From: Streptomyces sp. TLI_171
GTDB lineage: Bacteria; Actinomycetota; Actinomycetes; Streptomycetales; Streptomycetaceae
Assembly: GCF_003610255.1 (NCBI RefSeq)
Contig: NZ_RAPS01000001.1
Span: 558,001 to 622,000 of the forward strand
DNA: 64,000 nt
Direction of reading: 5' to 3'
The notes under the pieces were generated by a model that had not been told where the DNA came from, did no database searches, and saw only the letters and a program-made list of their open reading frames with translations. This document shows positions 46,063 through 55,100 of the stretch, in pieces; the stretch's first letter is position 1; the number at the start of each line of letters is the position of its first letter. Both the position numbers and the translations under genes were made by a program.

Positions 46063-46090
46063 GGCCCGGGCGGTGTCAACCGCCCGGGCC
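46063..46090 (+). terminator. Terminator between helD and dnaE
   Basis: A perfect 12-bp stem (GGCCCGGGCGGT arm, loop GTCA) 44 bases after the helicase stop. Confidence 0.85.
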
Positions 46091-46151
46091 GCGCGGTTCG
46101 GTGGCGTTAGGGTGGGGGCTTCGTCCGTCTACCGCGAGGAGCCCCGGCGCC

Positions 46152-49100
46152 GTGTCCGACAGCTTCGCCCACCTGCACGTCCACACCGAGTACTCGATGC
46201 TGGACGGTGCCGCGAAGAACGGGAAGCTGTTCGCGGAGGCGGAGAGACAGGGCATGCCCGCCATCGCGATGAGCGACCACGGCAACATGTTCGGCGCGTA
46301 CGAGTTCTTCCACGCGGCCGCCAAGACCTCGGTGAAGCCGATCATCGGGATCGAGGCGTACGTCGCCCCGGGTTCGCGCTTCGAGAAGAAGCAGGTGTTC
46401 TGGTCGCCGGGCGGGCAGCGGCCGACCGGCGCGGACGGCGAGGGCGGCAAGGACGTCTCGGGTGGCGGCCGGTACACCCACATGACCATGTGGGCGCAGA
46501 ACGCGACCGGTCTGCGGAACCTGTTCAAGCTCTCCTCGCTGGCGTCGATGGAGGGCTACTACATGAAGCCCCGGATGGACCGGGAGCTGATCGCCGCCAA
46601 CGCCACCGGCATCATCGCCACCACCGGGTGCCCGTCCGGCGAGGTGCAGACCCGGCTGCGGCTGGGCCAGTACGAGGAGGCGGTGAAGGCCGCCGGCGCG
46701 TACCAGGACATCTTCGGGAAGGAGAACTACTTCCTCGAACTGATGGACCACGGCCTGTCGATCGAGCAGGACGTCCGCGCCGATCTGCTGCGCCTGGCCA
46801 AGCAGTTGAACATCCCGCTGCTGGCCACCAACGACTCGCACTACGTGACCGCCGACCAGGCCGACGCGCACGACAGCCTGCTCTGCGTCGGCGTGGGCAA
46901 GAACAAGGACGACCCGAACCGCTTCAAGTTCAACGGCTCGGGCTACTACGTGAAGACCGCCGAGGAGATGCGCGCGCTGTTCAGCGAGCTCCCCGAGGCG
47001 TGCGACAACACACTGGCGATCGCGGAGCGGATCGAGTCGTACGAGGAGGTGTTCACCTACGTCGACCGGATGCCGCAGTTCGACGTGCCGGAGGGTGAGA
47101 CCCAGGCCTCGTTCCTCCGCAAGAAGATCGCCGCGGGCCTGCAGCACCGTTACGGCGACAGCCCGAGCCAGGAGGTGCTGGACCGGGTCGAGCTGGAGAT
47201 GGGCGTGATCACCCCGATGGGGTTCGACGCCTACTTCCTCGTGGTCGCCGACATCTGCCAGTACGGTCGCGACAACGGCATCCCGGTCGGGCCGGGCCGT
47301 GGCTCGGCGGCCGGTTCGATGGTGGCGTACCTCACCGGCATCACCCAGCTCGACCCGCTGGAGCACGACCTGCTGTTCGAGCGCTTCCTCAACCCGGAGC
47401 GCATCAACCCGCCGGACGTCGACATCGACTTCGACGACCGCCAGCGCGACCAGATGGTGCGCTACGTCACCGACAAGTACGGCTCGGCGTACACCGCGCA
47501 GGTCAACACCTTCGGCACCATCAAGGCGAAGGCCGCCGTCAAGGACGCCAACCGCATCCTGGGCTACCCGTTCGCGATGGGCGACCGGATCACCAAGGCG
47601 ATGCCGCCGGACGTGATGGGCAAGGGCGTGCCGCTGGCCGACCTGTTCAACGAGAAGCACCCCCGTTACAACGAGGGCACCGAGATCCGCTCGCTGTACG
47701 AGAACGAGCCGGACGTCAAGAAGATCATCGACACCGGCCTCGGCATCGAGGGCCTGATCCGCGGCACCGGCGTGCACGCGGCGGCGGTCATCCTGTCCTC
47801 GACCCCGCTGCTCGACCTGATCCCGCTGCACATGCGGGACAAGGACGGCACCATCATCACCGGCTTCGACTACCCGTCGTGCGAAGCCATGGGCCTGATC
47901 AAGATGGACTTCCTGGGTCTGCGGAACCTGGGCATCATCGACCACTGCATCAAGATCGTGAAGGCCAACCGGGGCGTCGACGTCGACATCGACAAGATCC
48001 CGATCGACGACCCCACCACCTACCAGCTGCTCGCCCGCGGTGACACCCTCGGCGTCTTCCAGCTCGACGGCGGCCCGATGCGCGCCCTGCTGCGCCTGAT
48101 GAAGCCCACCGAGTTCGCCGACATCTCCGCCGTGTCCGCGCTGTACCGGCCCGGCCCGATGGGCATGAACTCGCACACCAACTACGCGCTGCGCAAGAAC
48201 GCCCAGCAGGAGATCGTCCCGATCCACCCGGAGCTGGAGGAGCCGCTCAAGGAGGTCCTCGGCCCCACCTACGGTCTGATCGTCTATCAGGAGCAGGTGC
48301 AGCGCGCCGCCCAGGTGCTGGCCGGCTACTCGCTCGGCCAGGCCGACCTGCTGCGCCGCGCGATGGGCAAGAAGAAGAAGGAGGTGCTGGAGAAGGAGTT
48401 CGTCCCGTTCCACGCGGGCTGCAAGGAGCGCGGCTACTCGGACGCCGCCATCCAGGCCGTGTGGGACGTGCTGGTCCCGTTCGCCGGCTACGCCTTCAAC
48501 AAGTCGCACTCCGCCGCGTACGGCCTGGTCTCGTACCAGACCGCCTACCTGAAGGCCAACTACCCGGCCGAGTACATGGCCGCGCTGCTCACCTCGGTCG
48601 CCGACGACAAGGACAAGATGGCGGTCTACCTGGCCGAGTGCCGGGCGATGGGCATCCGGATCCTCTCCCCGGACGTCAACGAGTCGGTCGTCGACTTCAC
48701 CGCCGTCGGCAGCGACGTCCGCTTCGGCCTGAAGGCGGTGCGCAACGTCGGCGTGCCCGTGATCGAGTCGCTGGTCGCCACCCGGCAGGAGAAGGGCAAG
48801 TACACCTCGTTCGCCGACTTCCTCGACAAGGTCGAACTGGTCGTCTGCAACAAGCGCACCGTCGACTCGCTGGTCAAGGCCGGCGCGTTCGACTCGCTCG
48901 GCCACACCCGGCTCTCACTCAGCACCGTCCACGAGAGCGCCATCGACGCCGTCACCGGCGTCAAGAAGCAGCAGGCGATCGGCCAGGACGACCTGTTCGC
49001 GATGCTCGGCGGCGACGACACCCCCGCCATCGGCCTGGACTTCCAGCTCACCGACCGCGAGTGGCCGCGCAAGCAACTCCTCGGCCTGGAGCGGGAGATG

Positions 49101-49703
49101 CTGGGCCTCTACGTCTCCAGCCACCCGCTGGACGGCGCCGAGCACATCCTCGCCAAGAACCGCGACATCTCCATCGTCGAACTCCTCGGCTCCGGCCGCA
49201 CCGAGGGCGAGGTCCGGCTCTCCGGCCTGATCACCGGCGTCGACCGGCGCATCAACAAGGCCGGCAACGCCTGGGCCATCATCACCCTGGCCGACCGCGA
49301 CGGCTCCATCGAGGTGCTGTTCTTCCCCGCCGCCTACCAGCTGATGTCCGCCCAGATGGTCGAGGACAACGTCATCGCCGTCCGCGGCCGCCTCAACGAG
49401 CGCGACGGCTCGCTCAGCATCTTCGGCCAGGAGATCACCACCCTCGACATCTCCTCCGCCGAACTCGGCACCAAGCCGCCGGTCCAGATCACCGCACCCG
49501 TCGGCCGCCTCACCCCCGACGTGGTCGCCGAGCTCAGGGCCACCCTGCAGGCCCACCCCGGCGACGTGCCGGTGCGGCTGCTCACCACCGGCTGGGACAA
49601 GAACACCCTCTACGAGCTCGGCTTCACCGTGAACCCCGACAACGGCCTCGCCTCCGACATCAAGACCTTCCTCGGCCCGCACTGCTGGCAGGGCACCGTG
49701 TAG
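46152..49703 (+). CDS. dnaE: DNA polymerase III alpha subunit DnaE
   Basis: The 1183-aa replicative polymerase catalytic subunit (DnaE1 type). N-terminal PHP domain (FAHLHVHTEYSMLDGA, SDHGNMFGAYEF); palm domain with the catalytic aspartates in PDVDIDFDD and GPGRGSAAGSMVAYLTGI nearby; then LYRPGPMG, YQEQVQRAAQVLAGY and FNKSHSAAYGLVSYQTAY. Tandem HhH and a C-terminal OB-fold (VRLSGLITGVDRRI) follow. Length is normal for actinobacterial DnaE1. GTG 46152 follows GAGGAG. Essential housekeeping gene. Confidence 0.98.
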   Translation: MSDSFAHLHVHTEYSMLDGAAKNGKLFAEAERQGMPAIAMSDHGNMFGAYEFFHAAAKTSVKPIIGIEAYVAPGSRFEKKQVFWSPGGQRPTGADGEGGKDVSGGGRYTHMTMWAQNATGLRNLFKLSSLASMEGYYMKPRMDRELIAANATGIIATTGCPSGEVQTRLRLGQYEEAVKAAGAYQDIFGKENYFLELMDHGLSIEQDVRADLLRLAKQLNIPLLATNDSHYVTADQADAHDSLLCVGVGKNKDDPNRFKFNGSGYYVKTAEEMRALFSELPEACDNTLAIAERIESYEEVFTYVDRMPQFDVPEGETQASFLRKKIAAGLQHRYGDSPSQEVLDRVELEMGVITPMGFDAYFLVVADICQYGRDNGIPVGPGRGSAAGSMVAYLTGITQLDPLEHDLLFERFLNPERINPPDVDIDFDDRQRDQMVRYVTDKYGSAYTAQVNTFGTIKAKAAVKDANRILGYPFAMGDRITKAMPPDVMGKGVPLADLFNEKHPRYNEGTEIRSLYENEPDVKKIIDTGLGIEGLIRGTGVHAAAVILSSTPLLDLIPLHMRDKDGTIITGFDYPSCEAMGLIKMDFLGLRNLGIIDHCIKIVKANRGVDVDIDKIPIDDPTTYQLLARGDTLGVFQLDGGPMRALLRLMKPTEFADISAVSALYRPGPMGMNSHTNYALRKNAQQEIVPIHPELEEPLKEVLGPTYGLIVYQEQVQRAAQVLAGYSLGQADLLRRAMGKKKKEVLEKEFVPFHAGCKERGYSDAAIQAVWDVLVPFAGYAFNKSHSAAYGLVSYQTAYLKANYPAEYMAALLTSVADDKDKMAVYLAECRAMGIRILSPDVNESVVDFTAVGSDVRFGLKAVRNVGVPVIESLVATRQEKGKYTSFADFLDKVELVVCNKRTVDSLVKAGAFDSLGHTRLSLSTVHESAIDAVTGVKKQQAIGQDDLFAMLGGDDTPAIGLDFQLTDREWPRKQLLGLEREMLGLYVSSHPLDGAEHILAKNRDISIVELLGSGRTEGEVRLSGLITGVDRRINKAGNAWAIITLADRDGSIEVLFFPAAYQLMSAQMVEDNVIAVRGRLNERDGSLSIFGQEITTLDISSAELGTKPPVQITAPVGRLTPDVVAELRATLQAHPGDVPVRLLTTGWDKNTLYELGFTVNPDNGLASDIKTFLGPHCWQGTV

Positions 49704-49730
49704 CGGCCACCGCCCGCACCGCGAAGGAGA

Positions 49731-50027
49731 CTATGCCGTGCTCGGCCAGCGTTCGCCCGCCCGCTTGACGATCCGGTCGCCGACCGCGAACCGGCTGCAG
49801 ACCCGCCCGGGCAGGGTGAGGGAGATGACCTCGCCGTCGTCCGTGCGGACGTCCAGCCGGTGGTCGGTCCGCATCCCGGTGGTCAGCGTGACCTGCTCGG
49901 AGTAGCGGCGGACCACCTCTCCCTCGAAGGTCTGCCCGATCGCCGTGGCAGCGGACTCGGACGTCGTGGCGATCGCGATCACGGCCAGCAGGAGCACCAC
50001 CCCGACCACCAGCATGAGCACCGACAC
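49731..50027 (-). CDS. Small membrane-anchored protein of unknown function
   Basis: A 98-aa protein with one N-terminal transmembrane helix (VLMLVVGVVLLLAVIAIAT) and a short extracytoplasmic beta-rich domain (FEGEVVRRYSEQVTL to VISLTLPGRV, ending FAVGDRIVKRAG). The pattern resembles a Streptomyces family of anchored OB-like domains (possibly DUF7489); function unknown. GTG start at 50027. Convergent with dnaE, 27 bases apart. Confidence 0.65.
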   Translation of the reverse strand: MSVLMLVVGVVLLLAVIAIATTSESAATAIGQTFEGEVVRRYSEQVTLTTGMRTDHRLDVRTDDGEVISLTLPGRVCSRFAVGDRIVKRAGERWPSTA

Positions 50028-50186
50028 GGGAACCCCACTCCCTCCGACAGGCGGACATCACAGCGGCTCACCGGCCGGGGCCGTGACCCGGGTCAGATCC
50101 AGTGTGCGAGCGCCGACCGACCGGGCGAAAGGCCCGTTGCTCGACTGATACTGCGTCAGGACCGGTTCGCCACAGTCCCGTTCGGG

Positions 50187-51008
50187 TCAGGCGTGGAGTT
50201 CGCCGTCGACGACGGTGACGGCGTGGCCGGTGAGCAGGGTGCGGGGGCCGCGCAGCCGGGTGCGGACCAGGCCGGTGCGGGCGCCGCCCTGGAGGCCGGT
50301 GAGGTCCTCGCGGCCGAAGCGGGCGGACCAGTGGGGGGCGAGTGCGGTGTGGGCGCTGCCGGTGACGGGGTCCTCGTCGATGCCGATGGCGGGGAAGAAG
50401 CAGCGCGAGACGAACTGGTAGGCGCCGTCCGGGTCGTCGGCGGCGGCGGTCGCGATGATGCCGCGGGCGGAGAGCGGCGCGGCGGCCAGTGCGGCGAGGT
50501 CCGGGGCGAGCTCGCGCACCGTCGTCTCGTCGGCCAGTTCGACGAGCAGGTCGCCGATGGCGGCGGCGGTGTCGTGGACGGCGACGGGTTCCGCGCCCAG
50601 CGCCCCGGCCAGGCCCTCGGGGGTCGGGGCGGGCGTCAGCGGCGAGGTGGGGAAGTCCAGGGTGATGGCGCCGTCGGGTTCGGGGGTGGCGGTCAGCACT
50701 CCGCAGCGGGCGGTGAAGCGGACGGTGCCGGTGGCGGCCCCGGTGCGGTGCAGGACGTGCGCGGTGGCCAGCGTGGCGTGGCCGCACATGTCGACCTCGG
50801 TGGCAGGGGTGAACCAGCGCAGCGCCCAGTCGGCCTCGCCGCCGGGCGGCAGCGGGTGGGCGAAGGCGGTCTCGGAGAGGTTGACCTCGGCGGCCACCCG
50901 CTGCAGCCAGTCGTCGGCCGGGAAGGACTCGGAGTCGAACAGCACCACCCCGGCCGGGTTCCCGGAGAACGGGCGGTCGGTGAACGCGTCGACGATTCGG
51001 ATGCGCAT
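50187..51008 (-). CDS. PhzF-family isomerase/epimerase-like protein
   Basis: A 273-aa protein of the PhzF/diaminopimelate-epimerase fold: VDAFTDRPFSGNPAGVV at the N-terminus, LSETAFAHPL with the family's catalytic glutamate, MCGHATLATAHVL, and a C-terminal EDPVTGSAHTALAPHW. The two half-barrels are complete. Members isomerise small substrates, phenazine precursors in PhzF itself. No phenazine genes are present, so the role is open. ATG at 51008. Confidence 0.9.
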   Translation of the reverse strand: MRIRIVDAFTDRPFSGNPAGVVLFDSESFPADDWLQRVAAEVNLSETAFAHPLPPGGEADWALRWFTPATEVDMCGHATLATAHVLHRTGAATGTVRFTARCGVLTATPEPDGAITLDFPTSPLTPAPTPEGLAGALGAEPVAVHDTAAAIGDLLVELADETTVRELAPDLAALAAAPLSARGIIATAAADDPDGAYQFVSRCFFPAIGIDEDPVTGSAHTALAPHWSARFGREDLTGLQGGARTGLVRTRLRGPRTLLTGHAVTVVDGELHA

Positions 51009-51097
51009 GCGCCGGACCGTACCGGACGTCCACCGCCGCGGTCCAAGGCCAATTCCGCACCGGTGGACCGGTCACCGCCCGGGAGCGGCCCGTTCGG

Positions 51098-51117
51098 GGT
51101 AGTACCGCGGTACCACC
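51098..51117. promoter_or_regulatory. Inverted repeat upstream of ABC exporter operon
   Basis: GGTAGTACCG and CGGTACCACC form a 20-base inverted repeat with one mismatch, 110 bases before the ABC ATPase start. TAGCGT at 51169-51174, a typical -10 form in Streptomyces, lies between them. It is a candidate site for the response regulator encoded at the end of the operon. Confidence 0.6.
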
Positions 51118-51226
51118 CCCGGGCGAATGATCGTCCCCGGGTGCCGCCGTCCGCGGGCCGGGCGCGCCTAGCGTGGTGGGTGAGGCGGTCGGGACGGCCC
51201 GGCCGACGACACGCATGGGACGACCG

Positions 51227-52162
51227 ATGATCGAAGCGCAGCAGCTGACGAAGCGTTACGGCGAGAAGACGGCGGTGGACGGGCTCGACTTCACCGTCAA
51301 GCCGGGCACCGTCACCGGGTTCCTCGGGCCGAACGGCGCGGGGAAGTCGACCACCATGCGGATGGTCGTCGGTCTGGACGCGCCGACCAGCGGATCGGTC
51401 CGGGTCAACGGCCGCCGCTACGCCGAGCACGCCGCCCCGCTGCAGGAGGTCGGCGCGCTGCTGGAGGCGAAGTCGATCCACCCGGGCCGGTCCGCGTTCA
51501 ACCACCTGATGGCGCTGGCCCACACGCACGGCATTCCGCGGGCCCGGGTCGACGAGGTGATCGAGCTGACGGGCCTTCAGGCGGTGGCCGGCAAGCGGGC
51601 GGGCGCGTTCTCGCTCGGCATGGGCCAGCGGCTGGGCATCGCCGCGGCGCTGCTCGGCGACCCGGCCACGGTGATGCTCGACGAGCCGGTGAACGGCCTC
51701 GACCCCGAGGGCGTGCTGTGGATCCGCAACCTGCTGACCGGCCTGGCCGCCGAGGGCCGGACGGTCTTCGTGTCCTCGCACCTGATGAGCGAGGTCGCGC
51801 TGGTCGCCGACCACCTGATCGTGGTCGGCCGGGGCCGGCTGCTGGCCGACACCACGGTGCAGGACCTGGTCCGGCAGGCGGGCGGCGACCGGGTGACGGT
51901 CGCCTCCGCCGACCCGGCCCGGCTGCGCGAGGCGCTCACCGGTCCGGGTGTCGAGATCACCGGCCTGGCCGGCTCCGAGGAGTTGGAGGTCGCCGGGCTG
52001 ACGGCCCGTCGGATCGGCACGGTGGCCGCCGAGCTCGGCATCGCGCTGTACGAACTCGCCACCCGCACCGTCTCGTTGGAGCAGGCCTTCATGGACCTCA
52101 CCCGGGACGCCGTCGAGTACCACGGCTCCACCACCGCCGACACCCCGAGGAGCGCCGCGTGA
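51227..52162 (+). CDS. ABC exporter ATP-binding protein (DrrA/CcmA type)
   Basis: A 311-aa ATPase: Walker A GFLGPNGAGKSTT, Q-loop region near LLEAKSIHPGR, signature FSLGMGQRLGIAAAL (LGMGQ in place of LSGGQ), Walker B VMLDEPVNGLDPEG and H-loop SSHLMSE. A ~100-aa C-terminal extension is typical of drug or lipid export ATPases. ATG 51227 is used; an ATG at 51215 is possible. Stop overlaps the permease GTG (GTGA). Together they form an exporter whose control probably lies with the adjacent two-component system. Confidence 0.92.
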   Translation: MIEAQQLTKRYGEKTAVDGLDFTVKPGTVTGFLGPNGAGKSTTMRMVVGLDAPTSGSVRVNGRRYAEHAAPLQEVGALLEAKSIHPGRSAFNHLMALAHTHGIPRARVDEVIELTGLQAVAGKRAGAFSLGMGQRLGIAAALLGDPATVMLDEPVNGLDPEGVLWIRNLLTGLAAEGRTVFVSSHLMSEVALVADHLIVVGRGRLLADTTVQDLVRQAGGDRVTVASADPARLREALTGPGVEITGLAGSEELEVAGLTARRIGTVAAELGIALYELATRTVSLEQAFMDLTRDAVEYHGSTTADTPRSAA

Positions 52163-53004
52163 CCGCCATCGCCCCGAGCCCCGCCGCGCCGTCCGCCGAG
52201 CGGCCCGCCCGTCCGCCGTACCGGGTGACCGCCGTGCGGGTGCTGCGCGCCGAGTGGGCCAAGATGTGGTCGCTGCGCTCGACCTGGATCACCCTCGGCC
52301 TCGGCCTGTTCTTCCTGGTGGCGTTCGGCCTGATCGCCGCGTACCAGTTCAAGTCCCGGCTGACCGACGGCCGCCCGATGGACCGGGACTTCGCCGACGC
52401 GACGGCGCTCAGCCTGTCCCTGTTCGGCACCAACTTCGCGCAGCTCGCGCTCGGCGTGCTCGGCGTGCTGGTCGCCGCCGGCGAGTACTCGACCGGCATG
52501 ATCCGCTCCACGCTGGCCGCGGTGCCGCGCCGCCTGCCGGTGCTGTGGTCCAAGGCGCTGGCGTACGGCGCGGTCGCCCTGGTGCTGTCCACGGTCGGCG
52601 TGTTCGTGGCCTTCCTGATCGGCAGCGGCATCCTCTCCGGGACCCGCGCCGCGATGACCCTGTCCGACGCCGGCGCGGTCCGCGGGCTGCTCGGCGCGGG
52701 CCTGTTCCTCGGCCTGGTCGGGGTGATCGGGGTCGCGCTGGGCATGCTGCTGCGCTCGGTGGCGGGCGGCATCTCGGTGCTGGTCGCCTCGCTGATGCTG
52801 GTGCCCGGCCTGGTGTCGCTGCTGCCCACGTCCTGGCACAGCCACATCAGCCCGTACCTGCCCTCCAACGCGGGCGAGGCGATGTTCGCCCTGCACCACG
52901 ACTCCACCACGCTCTCCCCCGGCGCGGGCCTGGCCGTGTTCCTGCTCTGGACGGTCGCCGCACTGGCCGGCGCCGCCACCCGGCTGACCCGCAGCGACGC
53001 CTGA
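52159..53004 (+). CDS. ABC-2-type exporter permease
   Basis: A 281-aa membrane protein with six hydrophobic segments (ITLGLGLFFLVAFGLIAAY, LALGVLGVLVAAGEYSTGMI and four later). The EYSTGMIRSTLAAVPRR loop is typical of ABC-2 permeases from antibiotic or bacteriocin self-protection exporters. GTG start overlaps the ATPase stop, so the two are translationally coupled. Confidence 0.9.
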   Translation: MTAIAPSPAAPSAERPARPPYRVTAVRVLRAEWAKMWSLRSTWITLGLGLFFLVAFGLIAAYQFKSRLTDGRPMDRDFADATALSLSLFGTNFAQLALGVLGVLVAAGEYSTGMIRSTLAAVPRRLPVLWSKALAYGAVALVLSTVGVFVAFLIGSGILSGTRAAMTLSDAGAVRGLLGAGLFLGLVGVIGVALGMLLRSVAGGISVLVASLMLVPGLVSLLPTSWHSHISPYLPSNAGEAMFALHHDSTTLSPGAGLAVFLLWTVAALAGAATRLTRSDA

Positions 53005-53097
53005 CCGGTCGCCTGGCAGACTGACCCGGCCCGGCGCCCCCTCGGACCTGCTCCGGCGGGCGCCGGGCCGTACCTCGTTCGCCCCCTCCTGGGACTG

Positions 53098-54414
53098 GTG
53101 AGACCCGTGCACGAGCAGGACCCCACCGGCGGCCTGCCGCCCTGGCCGGGCACCGGAGCCGGCCACCCGCTGTTCGACCGGCTCGCCCGGGCCGCCCAGC
53201 GCCTGCGCGGCCTCGACCGCCGCTACCCGTGGCTGCTGGACGCCGCCGTGGTCGCCGCGTCCTTCCTGCTCTTCTGCATGCCCGAACTCGTGCACGGCGA
53301 CGAGGACGGCCCGCGCGAGCACCGGATCGCCTTCACCCAGCTCCCGCCGGCCGCGGTCCTCGCCCTCCAGGCCGGCCTGCTGCTCCCCCTGCTGTGGCGC
53401 CGCCGCCGGCCCACCACCGCGTTCGCCGTGATCACCGCGGTGTTCGTGCTGCAGTGGTCGCTCGGCGCGGCCCTGCGCGCGGACGTGGCGCTGCTGCTCG
53501 CCCTGTACGCGGTGGCGCTGTACGGGCGGCCCCGCGACCTGGCCCGGGCGTGCGCCGCCGTCGCCGCCGGGATCACGGTCGTCGCGGTCCGGCTGTCCGA
53601 CGCCGTCTCGGTCTGGGACAGCCTGTTCTTCCTGGCCGCCGCCGTGACCGCCGCCGTCGCCCTCGGCATCGCCGTCCGGATGCGGCGCGCCCAGCTGGCC
53701 GGGCTGCGCGAGCGCGCGGCCCGGCTGGAGATCGAGCGCGACCAGCGCAGCCGGCTCGCCGCCGCCACCGAACGCACCCGGGTGGCCCGCGAGATGCACG
53801 ACATCATCGGCCACAACCTGTCCGTGATCATCACCCTGGCCGACGGGGGCGCGTACGCCGCCCGCTCGGCGCCCGAGCGCAGCCGCGAGGCGCTGCAGCT
53901 GATCGGCGACTCGGGCCGGCAGGCGCTCGGCGAGCTGCGCCGGATGCTCGGGGTGCTCCGCGAACGCGACGCCGGCCCGGAACTCGCCCCGCAGCCCGGC
54001 ATTCCCGACCTCGACGCGCTGTGCGCCCGGATCCGGGCGGCCGGTCCGGAGGTCACCTACCGCTCGCAGGGCGAACTGGACGGGCTGGACCGCGGCGTCC
54101 AGCTGATGGCGTACCGGATCGTCCAGGAGGCGCTGACCAACGCCCTCAAGCACGCCGGGCCCGCCACCCGCGCCCGGGTCGCCGTCGCCCTGGACGCCGA
54201 CCGGCTGTGGGTGCGGGTCGACGACAGCGGCCCGCCCGGCGACCCGGCCCCGGCCGCGCCGCCCGGCGAGGGGCACGGCCTGGCCGGGATGCGCGAGCGG
54301 GCCGCGGTGTACGGCGGCAGCGTCGCGGCCGGGCCGGTGCCCGGCGGGGGCTGGTCGGTGCTCGCCGACCTCGACGTCGCGCCCGCCCCCGACCCGGCCG
54401 GAGGCCCGCTGTGA
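53098..54414 (+). CDS. HisKA_3-type sensor histidine kinase
   Basis: A 438-aa membrane kinase with about five to six hydrophobic segments in residues ~45-190. The phosphoacceptor helix is ERTRVAREMHDIIGHNLSVI with the His, and the ATPase domain has LTNALKHAG, RVDDSGPPG and GHGLAGMRERA. GTG 53098 or 53107 are both possible starts. Lies 93 bases after the exporter permease and overlaps the regulator gene by four bases, making an exporter plus two-component unit that probably senses envelope stress or the exported compound. Confidence 0.9.
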   Translation: MRPVHEQDPTGGLPPWPGTGAGHPLFDRLARAAQRLRGLDRRYPWLLDAAVVAASFLLFCMPELVHGDEDGPREHRIAFTQLPPAAVLALQAGLLLPLLWRRRRPTTAFAVITAVFVLQWSLGAALRADVALLLALYAVALYGRPRDLARACAAVAAGITVVAVRLSDAVSVWDSLFFLAAAVTAAVALGIAVRMRRAQLAGLRERAARLEIERDQRSRLAAATERTRVAREMHDIIGHNLSVIITLADGGAYAARSAPERSREALQLIGDSGRQALGELRRMLGVLRERDAGPELAPQPGIPDLDALCARIRAAGPEVTYRSQGELDGLDRGVQLMAYRIVQEALTNALKHAGPATRARVAVALDADRLWVRVDDSGPPGDPAPAAPPGEGHGLAGMRERAAVYGGSVAAGPVPGGGWSVLADLDVAPAPDPAGGPL

Positions 54415-55085
54415 CGACCGTCCTGATCGTGGACGACCAGCCGCTGCAGCGCTTCGGCTTCCGGATGCTGCTGGAGAGCCAGCCCGACACCTCGGTGGCC
54501 GGCGAGGCCGGGCACGGCGCGGAGGCCGTCCGCCTCACCGCCGAACTGCGGCCCGACGTGGTGCTGATGGACATCCGGATGCCCGGCATGGACGGCATCG
54601 AGGCGACCCGCCTGATCATCGCCTCCGGCGGCCGCTCCCGGATCCTGGTCCTGACCACCTTCGACCTCGACGAGTACGCCCACGCGGCGCTGCGGGCCGG
54701 CGCCAGCGGCTTCCTGCTCAAGGACGCCCGCCCCGAGGAGCTGCTCGCCGGCATCCGCTCCGTCGCCGGCGGCGACGCCGTGGTCGCCCCCGCCGTCACC
54801 CGTCGCCTGCTCGACGCCTACGCCCACCACCTGCCGGTACGCCCCGCCGCCGCGGCCGTCGACGACCCGCGGCTCGCCCCGCTCACCGGCCGCGAGCGCG
54901 AGATCCTGCTCGCCATCGGCCAGGGCTGGACCAACGGCGAGATCGCCCACCGCCTGGTCCTCTCCGAGTCCACCGTCAAGACCCACGTCGGCCGGGTCCT
55001 GGCCAAGATCGGCGCCCGCGACCGCGTCCAGGCGGTGATCTTCGCCTACGACCTCGGCCTGACCCGCCCCAACCCGCCGCTCTGA
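54411..55085 (+). CDS. LuxR/NarL-family response regulator
   Basis: A 224-aa regulator. Receiver domain with IVDDQ, phosphoacceptor Asp in VVLMDIRMPGMDG, Thr in LTTFD and Lys in FLLKDARPEELL. C-terminal HTH LTGREREILLAIGQGWTNGEIA. GTG start overlaps the kinase stop (GTGA). The likely target is the upstream exporter promoter with its 20-base inverted repeat. Confidence 0.94.
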   Translation: MTTVLIVDDQPLQRFGFRMLLESQPDTSVAGEAGHGAEAVRLTAELRPDVVLMDIRMPGMDGIEATRLIIASGGRSRILVLTTFDLDEYAHAALRAGASGFLLKDARPEELLAGIRSVAGGDAVVAPAVTRRLLDAYAHHLPVRPAAAAVDDPRLAPLTGREREILLAIGQGWTNGEIAHRLVLSESTVKTHVGRVLAKIGARDRVQAVIFAYDLGLTRPNPPL

Positions 55086-55100
55086 CCGGCCTGCCCCGGA

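Noticed and set aside
46107..48905. A 932-codon minus-strand frame inside dnaE
   Set aside because: It lies wholly antisense to dnaE, is Val/Asp/Glu/His-rich in the pattern of a shadow frame, and has no domain motifs.
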